NCBI GenBank assembly: GCA_005889285.1 | Contig: VBFF01000076.1 | Span: 1 to 11,741 of the forward strand | Direction: 5' to 3' | Length of the DNA: 11,741 nucleotides | Source: Chloroflexota bacterium | GTDB lineage: Bacteria > Chloroflexota > Dormibacteria > CF-121 | Part shown: piece after piece, positions 6,873-11,741 of the stretch | Layout: each line of letters begins with the position of its first letter | Position numbering within the stretch: position 1 is the first letter of the stretch | Position numbers and translations under genes: made by a program | Notes under the pieces: model-generated | The model's input: only the letters and a program-made list of their open reading frames with translations | What the model was told of the DNA's origin: nothing | Database searches by the model: none

Positions 6873-6923
6873 CCTGAATTCGAGCCTATCTTAACGTTTG
6901 CAGGAGTCGCGCATGACTAAACT
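6873..6923. promoter_or_regulatory. Divergent nuclease/polA promoter region
   Basis: This AT-richer spacer must hold the starts of two divergent transcripts. TATCTT (6887-6892, plus) and TAAGAT (6893-6888, minus) are overlapping -10-like hexamers with four of six consensus bases each; their -35 partners are poor. If the plus-strand hexamer is used, transcription begins near 6899, just before the AGGAG at 6902-6906. The exact boxes are tentative. Confidence 0.3.
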
Positions 6924-6927
6924 TTGA
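6913..6927 (+). CDS. Four-codon leader ORF (MTKL) before polA
   Basis: ATG-ACT-AAA-CTT-TGA, preceded by AGGAG (6902-6906) at an ideal 6-base spacing, the best ribosome-binding site near any gene in the window. Its stop overlaps the TTG that opens the polA frame (TTGA, 6924-6927), and GTG 6930 lies three bases further on. The ORF frame differs from polA. It may let ribosomes reinitiate at polA. The alternative is chance, or a sequencing indel joining the ATG to the polA frame. Confidence 0.4.
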   Translation: MTKL

Positions 6928-9761
6928 TAGTGCCCGAGCCCCAGACGAAGCAACGGCTGGTTCTCATCGACGGCCACTCGTTGGTCTACCGAGCCTTCTT
7001 CGCGTTACCATCCTTGACCGACCGCGAGGGCAACATCGTGAACGCGGCCTACGGCTTTACGTCGATGCTCTTGCTCGCCCTGCAGGAGCATCCGGACTAC
7101 GTCCTGGCCTCATTCGACCTGGGAGGCAGGACCTTCCGTCACGAAGAGCTGGCACAATACAAGGCCACTCGGCGGCCGACGCCACCCGAGCTTAGCCCGC
7201 AGTTTCCATTGACACGGGACATCGTGCGCGCTTTCGGGATTCCTATCTATGAAGTCCAGGGCGTGGAGGCCGACGACGTCATCGGCACGCTGGCAAGTCA
7301 GGCCCGCGAGCAAGGCCTGCACAGCACGATCGTCACCGGCGACCTCGACGCCCTACAACTTGTCAATGACGACGTCTTCGTCCTGACCAGCAAGCGAGGC
7401 GTCTCAGAGACCGTCCTCTACACGCCGGATCGTGTTCGGGAGCGCTACGGCCTCGAACCGATTCAGACCGTCGATCTCAAGGGCCTGGTGGGCGACGTGT
7501 CGGACAATATTCCAGGCATCCGCGGCATCGGTGAAAAGACGGCCATCAAGTTGATCCAGGAGTTCGGTTCCGTCGAGAGCCTGGTCGAAAACCGCGAACG
7601 GGTAACGCCGCCCAAGATCAAGAAGCTCCTGGACGAGCACTGGGAGCAGGCCCTGCTCAGCAAGAGAATGGCCACAATCGTTCTCGACGTCGCCGGCGTG
7701 ACGTTGGATCTCAGCCATGGCTCGGCGAAGGACTATCGCCCGGACGCAGCGCGCACGATTCTGTCCGACCTGGGCTTTCGCAGCCTCGCGGCCCGCGTGC
7801 CGCAAACGTGGACCGACGGGAGTGCGATGTCGGCGCCGCCGATCTTTGCCCCGCCCGGGAGGGACCAGGGCCGGCTGCCGCTCGATGGTCAGCCGGCCGA
7901 AGCGAGGCAGCCGACACTGGCGCTCGAGTCGACTGCGACCGAGTCCGTCACCGTGATTCGCGAGTCGGATGATCTGGATCGTCTCATCGCGGCATTTGCC
8001 GCTGCCGAGCGCGCCGGCTTCCAGGTGGTGACGCTCGATGATGTACCGCGTCACGGCCGCATCGCGGCCCTTGTCGTCGGCCTCAACGAGCGTGAAATTT
8101 TCTACGTCCCGCTGGCACATGAAGAAGAGCGTTGCCTGGAGCTACGTGATGTCTTGCGCCGCTTCACCCCCAGCCTGCAGAATGCGAGGCCCTCCAAATT
8201 GGGCTTCAACCAGAAGGCCGATTACCTGGCATTGCGGGCGCACGGCATCGAGCTTGGTGGTGCCGACTGGGACTTGCTGGTCGCCGCCTATTTACTTAAC
8301 TCTGGGGTTCGATCGCCGAGCCTGGAGGCGCTCGCCTCGGACGTCTTACATCGCTCGATCGAGGGCCGGGAGGCCCTCTTCGGCAGCGGCAAGGCTGCCA
8401 CGACTTGCGACCAGGTCGACGTTATGCGCGCCGCGGCGTTTTTCGGTGAGCGCATGCGGGTCATGCTGCAGCTCGCGCCACGACTCGAGTCAGAACTGGA
8501 TCGTTTAGGTAACGCCGAGCTGTTCCGCGATCTGGAGATGCCGTTGGTTCCCGTGCTGGCCGAGATGGAGCTCGCCGGGGTCTCGATCGATTTGCCTTAC
8601 CTGCAGCAGGTCTCTCGTGAGTTATATGACCAGCTGCAGCGCCTCGACCAGGAGATCGCGGATGTCGCAAATGGGCCGATCAACGTCAACTCGCCGCAGC
8701 AGCTGGCCAGATTTCTTTTTGAAGACCTCGATCTACCCGGCGGCCGGAAGACAAAGAGCGGCTACTCGACAGACGCGACGGTGCTCGAAGGCCTGCGCGA
8801 CCAGCATCCCGTCATCCCAAAGATCCTGGAGTTTCGTCAGCTCAGCAAGCTCAAAGGAACCTACGTCGATGCCTTGCCACTGCTGGTCGACGCGAAGACC
8901 CATCGCGTGCACACAAGCTTTAACCAGACCGTCGCGGCCACCGGCCGGCTCTCCTCGTCCGACCCGAACTTGCAGAACATCCCCATACGGACGGAAGTCG
9001 GACAGAAAGTTCGCCGGGCCTTCATCCCCGGCCGCCCCGGCGATGTCCTGCTGTCGGCCGATTATTCACAAATCGAGCTCCGCGTCCTGGCGCATATGAC
9101 GGATGATCCGGTCCTGCTCGACGCCTTCGCCCGCGGCGAGGACATCCATGCGCGGACGGCGGCGGAAGTCTTCGGCATCCCCCAGGCCCAGGTGACCGCG
9201 AATCAGCGCCGGCTGGCCAAGGTCGTCAACTTCGGCTTGTTCTACGGTCTCAGTGACTTCGGTCTTGCCCGCGATACCGGCATGTCAACGGAAGAGGCCA
9301 GGGTTTTCATCGACGCCTATTTCCGCGCCTACAACCGGGTACGCGAGTTTTTGGAAGGCATCAAGATCCAGGCCAGGGAACAGGGCTATGTCGAGACGAT
9401 ATTGCATCGGCGGCGCTACATCCAGGACATCCGCTCGCCCAATCGCATGTTGCGTCAGGGCGCAGAGCGGATCGCCATCAATATGCCGGTGCAGGGATCG
9501 GCGGCGGACATCATGAAGCTGGCCATGATCCGACTAAATACCTACATGCACGACCAGCGGCTGACAAGCCAGATGGTCCTGACGGTGCATGACGAGCTCG
9601 TCTTCGAGGTCGCCCCGGGCGAACGCGAGCAACTGATTGAAGTCGTGCCGGACTTGATGGCCAGAGCTTACCCTTTGAAAGTTCCAGTCCAGGTCGATCT
9701 CAAGCTAGGCCCCAATTGGCAGGACATGGAGCGAGTGCGACTCGTTGCCGCGCGGGCATAG
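6924..9761 (+). CDS. polA: DNA polymerase I
   Basis: 945-aa DNA polymerase I, for repair synthesis and RNA-primer removal. The N-terminal 5'-3' exonuclease domain (about 10-300) has acidic metal ligands D16, E115, D117, D118, D140, D142, D191 and D194, and the helix-hairpin GIRGIGEKTA. The middle 3'-5' exonuclease-like domain (about 320-520) is eroded. D372/D373 are not followed by the expected Glu, D433 is kept in FNQKADY, and the last metal Asp appears to be Gln497 in TCDQVDV; proofreading is probably lost. The polymerase domain (about 560-945) is intact: TGRLSSSDPNLQNIPIR, motif A DYSQIELR (713-720), the O-helix RR-x2-AK-x2-NFG-x2-YG with F770 and Y774, and motif C VHDE (888-891). The start could be TTG 6924 or GTG 6930; neither has its own Shine-Dalgarno site. 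Confidence 0.97.
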   Translation: MIVPEPQTKQRLVLIDGHSLVYRAFFALPSLTDREGNIVNAAYGFTSMLLLALQEHPDYVLASFDLGGRTFRHEELAQYKATRRPTPPELSPQFPLTRDIVRAFGIPIYEVQGVEADDVIGTLASQAREQGLHSTIVTGDLDALQLVNDDVFVLTSKRGVSETVLYTPDRVRERYGLEPIQTVDLKGLVGDVSDNIPGIRGIGEKTAIKLIQEFGSVESLVENRERVTPPKIKKLLDEHWEQALLSKRMATIVLDVAGVTLDLSHGSAKDYRPDAARTILSDLGFRSLAARVPQTWTDGSAMSAPPIFAPPGRDQGRLPLDGQPAEARQPTLALESTATESVTVIRESDDLDRLIAAFAAAERAGFQVVTLDDVPRHGRIAALVVGLNEREIFYVPLAHEEERCLELRDVLRRFTPSLQNARPSKLGFNQKADYLALRAHGIELGGADWDLLVAAYLLNSGVRSPSLEALASDVLHRSIEGREALFGSGKAATTCDQVDVMRAAAFFGERMRVMLQLAPRLESELDRLGNAELFRDLEMPLVPVLAEMELAGVSIDLPYLQQVSRELYDQLQRLDQEIADVANGPINVNSPQQLARFLFEDLDLPGGRKTKSGYSTDATVLEGLRDQHPVIPKILEFRQLSKLKGTYVDALPLLVDAKTHRVHTSFNQTVAATGRLSSSDPNLQNIPIRTEVGQKVRRAFIPGRPGDVLLSADYSQIELRVLAHMTDDPVLLDAFARGEDIHARTAAEVFGIPQAQVTANQRRLAKVVNFGLFYGLSDFGLARDTGMSTEEARVFIDAYFRAYNRVREFLEGIKIQAREQGYVETILHRRRYIQDIRSPNRMLRQGAERIAINMPVQGSAADIMKLAMIRLNTYMHDQRLTSQMVLTVHDELVFEVAPGEREQLIEVVPDLMARAYPLKVPVQVDLKLGPNWQDMERVRLVAARA

Positions 9762-9767
9762 GGCTCG

Positions 9768-10658
9768 ATGCCGGAGCTTCCCGAAGTCGAGACCATCGTC
9801 AACGATCTGCGACCGCAGCTGGTGGGGCGCCGCTTCGAGTCGTTGCAACTGACGCGCGATCCCGCAATTCGCGCGCGACTCGTGCGCTATCCGAGTGCAG
9901 ACAAATTCATTCGACGGCTTCGTGGCCGGACGATTACGTCCGTCCTGCGGCGGGGGAAGTACATCGTGATGCCCCTGGATCCGGCTGACGGTGCAGAAAA
10001 GCTTCGCGCCAACGGAGATGTTACGACGACTGATCAACGGGTGATTGTGCACCTGGGCATGACCGGACACCTGCGGGTCTGGGAACCGGAAGAGGCGCCC
10101 GTCAAGCACACGCACTTTCGGGCCCTGCTGGATAGCGGCCTCGAGCTGCGCTATGACGATCCCCGGCAGTTCGGACGGCTTGTCGTCGGCAGCATGGACG
10201 AACTGATCGCGGCGCGCGCCTTTCCGGCGCGGCTCGGCCCCGAGCCGATTCACGGGGACCTGACCGAAGCCGAATTCGAAAGGCTCATCCGGGCCCGCCG
10301 GCGGCCGGTGAAGTCAGCCCTGCTGGATCAATCGTTTCTTGCCGGCGTGGGCAATATCTACGCCGATGAGGCATGTTTTCGGGCCGGAATCCGTCCTAGC
10401 CGGTGGACTCACCGGCTCACTGTGCGTGAACGGCGGTCCCTCTACGAAGCGATTCAGCACGTACTGGAGAACAGCATTGCGGCACGAGGCTCTTCGATCA
10501 TCAACTACGTCGACGGCTTTGGGCTGCCCGGCGGCAACCAGGAGAAGCTGCTCGTCTACGGCCGAAGCGGTGAGCCCTGTCTGAGATGCGGGACGCCATT
10601 GCAGGGAACGCGCCTGGCCGGCCGCGGCACGGTGTACTGCCGCAAGTGTCAGCGCTGA
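9768..10658 (+). CDS. mutM: Formamidopyrimidine-DNA glycosylase (Fpg/MutM)
   Basis: 296-aa bifunctional glycosylase/AP lyase that removes 8-oxoguanine and formamidopyrimidines in base excision repair. The mature N-terminus PELPEVET provides catalytic P2 and E3. K64 in RRGKYI is the conserved beta-hairpin lysine. HLGMTGHL (95-102) holds the intercalating Met. The H2TH segment QSFLAGVGNIYADE (188-201) includes N196. The C-terminal zinc finger uses C271, C274, C291 and C294, with R286 in GRGTVYC. The protein exceeds the usual length of about 270 because of a hydrophilic insertion at about 71-90, before the HLGM strand. The start is 6 bases after the polA stop without a clear Shine-Dalgarno site, so both are likely on one transcript. 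PolA can fill the gap left by Fpg excision. Confidence 0.97.
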   Translation: MPELPEVETIVNDLRPQLVGRRFESLQLTRDPAIRARLVRYPSADKFIRRLRGRTITSVLRRGKYIVMPLDPADGAEKLRANGDVTTTDQRVIVHLGMTGHLRVWEPEEAPVKHTHFRALLDSGLELRYDDPRQFGRLVVGSMDELIAARAFPARLGPEPIHGDLTEAEFERLIRARRRPVKSALLDQSFLAGVGNIYADEACFRAGIRPSRWTHRLTVRERRSLYEAIQHVLENSIAARGSSIINYVDGFGLPGGNQEKLLVYGRSGEPCLRCGTPLQGTRLAGRGTVYCRKCQR

Positions 10659-11341
10659 TTCGGCTCCGCTGGCCGGTCTTGAGCCGGCGGCTGCTAATCA
10701 CGGCGGGCGCCTTCCTCGCCGCGTATGTCACGGTTGCGCTGTTGGTCGATGCCGGCGCCTTCCGCTCGCTGGATTTACGGATGACGCACTATCTGCAGGG
10801 TCGCGGGAGCACCGGCCAGGACATCGGCCTTGGGATTTTCGCTTACCTGGGCAGTATCGAGCTCACGCTGCTGATCGCCGTCCTGCTCGGCGTCGGCCTC
10901 TTCCGCGGGCTGCGCCTCCTGGCCGTCTTGCCGGCGGTCTTCATTCTCGCCGGCTCCGGCCTCGAGATCCTGGGCAAGCAGCTGATCGTCAGCCCGGCGC
11001 CCGGCCCGGCGTTTCAGCGGTTCCCGGAATTCCTGCCGTCGCTGGGTCACCAGATCGGCCGCTGGTCGTTCCCGAGCGGGCACCTGGTTCGGGCGACGCT
11101 TACTTACGGCCTGGTGCTCTACCTGGCGGAGCGCTGGGAGCTCTTTGGCCGCGATAGCTCGCGGCTCAGCCCCGTGCTGGTCCTGGTGATCTTCTTTGTG
11201 GGCTACGGCGTGGTCTATCTTGGCTGGCACTGGCTCTCGGACGCCATTGGGGGGCTTTTGCTGGGGCTGGCCCTCCTGTTTGCCCTGATCGCGTACCTCG
11301 AGCGCAAACGGACCGTCAACCCCGGCCATCTGCTCGACTAG
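10646..11341 (+). CDS. PAP2-like membrane phosphatase family protein
   Basis: 231-aa membrane protein with about six hydrophobic segments (roughly 15-36, 63-84, 90-110, 148-161, 176-193, 200-217). It has the PAP2 (phosphatidic acid phosphatase type 2) pattern: K111 in motif 1, FPSGH (142-146) in motif 2, and H195-x3-D199 in motif 3 (YLGWHWLSDAIGG). Family members dephosphorylate lipid phosphates such as undecaprenyl diphosphate at the membrane. The motif 1 arginine reads A118 (KQLIVSPAP) and the motif 3 arginine reads V189, so activity is uncertain. The GTG start at 10646 overlaps the end of fpg by 13 bases. ATG 10586 in the same frame would overlap by 73 and add a basic, Gly/Pro-rich stretch without homology to the family. 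A later start is also possible. Confidence 0.85.
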   Translation: MSALIRLRWPVLSRRLLITAGAFLAAYVTVALLVDAGAFRSLDLRMTHYLQGRGSTGQDIGLGIFAYLGSIELTLLIAVLLGVGLFRGLRLLAVLPAVFILAGSGLEILGKQLIVSPAPGPAFQRFPEFLPSLGHQIGRWSFPSGHLVRATLTYGLVLYLAERWELFGRDSSRLSPVLVLVIFFVGYGVVYLGWHWLSDAIGGLLLGLALLFALIAYLERKRTVNPGHLLD

Positions 11342-11346
11342 ACCCC

Positions 11347-11376
11347 TTTAAACTTCCGCCGCTGCAAACTTACAAT
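11347..11376 (+). promoter_or_regulatory. Probable uvrB promoter (leaderless layout)
   Basis: The -10 box TACAAT (11371-11376) has five of six consensus bases. A weak -35 TTTAAA (11347-11352) lies 18 bases upstream. Only six bases (TGAGGG) separate the -10 from the uvrB ATG, so the expected transcription start falls on the ATG. The LexA boxes usual for uvrB in Gram-positive or Gamma-proteobacterial genomes are not seen. Confidence 0.5.
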
Positions 11377-11382
11377 TGAGGG

Positions 11383-11741
11383 ATGCCCAACTTCGCGTTT
11401 ACGGCTGGCTTTGCGCCGGCCGGCGGCCAGCCGGAGGCGATCAAAAAGCTGGCCGAAGGGGTCGACGGGGGCCAAAAACACCAGGTCCTGATGGGGGTCA
11501 CCGGCTCCGGCAAGACGATGGTCGTTGCCCAGATGATCCAGGAGATCCAGCGGCCGACGCTCGTCATGTCGCCGAACAAGACGCTGGCGGCCCAGCTATG
11601 CAGCGAGTTCCGCTCCTTCTTTCCCCAGAACGCCGTCGAGTACTTCGTCAGCTACTACGACTACTACCAGCCGGAGGCCTACATCCCCCGAAGCGATACC
11701 TACATAGAGAAGGACTCGTCGCGCAACGACGAGATCGACCG
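11383..11741 (+). CDS. uvrB: UvrABC system protein B, N-terminal part (runs off right edge)
   Basis: The first 119 codons of UvrB, the damage-verifying helicase-like subunit of nucleotide excision repair, which receives DNA from UvrA and recruits UvrC. Visible are the N-terminal F-x5-PAGGQPEAI segment (Q motif region, with Gly15 where Asp is usual), Walker A GVTGSGKT (38-45), [10 protein letters not shown] (63-72) and the start of the DNA-binding beta-hairpin [12 protein letters not shown] (91-102). The gene is cut by the window end; nothing is disrupted in the visible part. ATG 11383 fits the family start. The only purine-rich sequence, GAGGG, touches the ATG and is too close for a normal Shine-Dalgarno site. 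Confidence 0.97.
   Translation, partial: MPNFAFTAGFAPAGGQPEAIKKLAEGVDGGQKHQVLMGVTGSGKTMVVAQMIQEIQRPTLVMSPNKTLAAQLCSEFRSFFPQNAVEYFVSYYDYYQPEAYIPRSDTYIEKDSSRNDEID

Noticed and set aside
9678..9684. Minus-strand GGAACTT inside polA as another ECF promoter
   Set aside because: No GTC-type -10 lies 15-17 bases downstream, and no minus-strand gene follows.
10586..10645. ATG 10586 as the start of the PAP2-like gene
   Set aside because: It would overlap the fpg zinc-finger coding region by 73 bases without a Shine-Dalgarno site, and the added residues do not resemble a family N-terminus.

Overview
The window looks like a chromosomal segment from a GC-rich bacterium. The core proteins (PolA, Fpg, UvrB, a DUF151 nuclease) are ordinary bacterial types. 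Weak or absent Shine-Dalgarno sites at most starts, a tRNA without encoded CCA, and the polA-fpg-uvrB cluster would fit Chloroflexota or Dormibacterota-like lineages. That placement is an inference from style and not a sequence match. No mobile element, CRISPR array or phage gene was seen.

Left part (1-4602, minus strand): a four-gene operon read right to left. It encodes an 813-aa exported two-TM protein, an ABC ATPase, an ABC-2 type permease, and the start of a further membrane protein that runs off the left edge. Every junction is a 4-base stop/start overlap (GTGA, ATGA, GTGA), so the products are probably made together. The layout recalls GldA/GldF/GldG-type ABC complexes, but the substrate is unknown.

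Middle (4603-6369): an intergenic region holds a tRNA-Leu(CAA) on the minus strand, short direct repeats, and two divergent copies of a bipartite motif, GGAACTT-N15-GTCTWA. This is the classic extracytoplasmic-function (ECF) sigma promoter form. One copy lies directly upstream of the ABC operon. The other lies at the start of an ECF sigma gene, which is followed by a zinc-binding (ZAS) membrane anti-sigma factor overlapping it by 11 bases. The simplest reading is an envelope-signal module: the anti-sigma releases the sigma factor, which switches on its own gene and the divergent ABC operon. Positions 4640-4764 hold nothing else I recognise.

Right part (6366-11741): a convergent DUF151 bifunctional-nuclease gene shares a CTAG with the anti-sigma stop. 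Divergent from it runs a plus-strand DNA-repair cluster: polA, mutM/fpg, a PAP2-like membrane protein and the first 119 codons of uvrB. polA is preceded by a four-codon ORF that carries the only good Shine-Dalgarno site in the region and ends on the polA start. uvrB has a -10 box placed for leaderless transcription.
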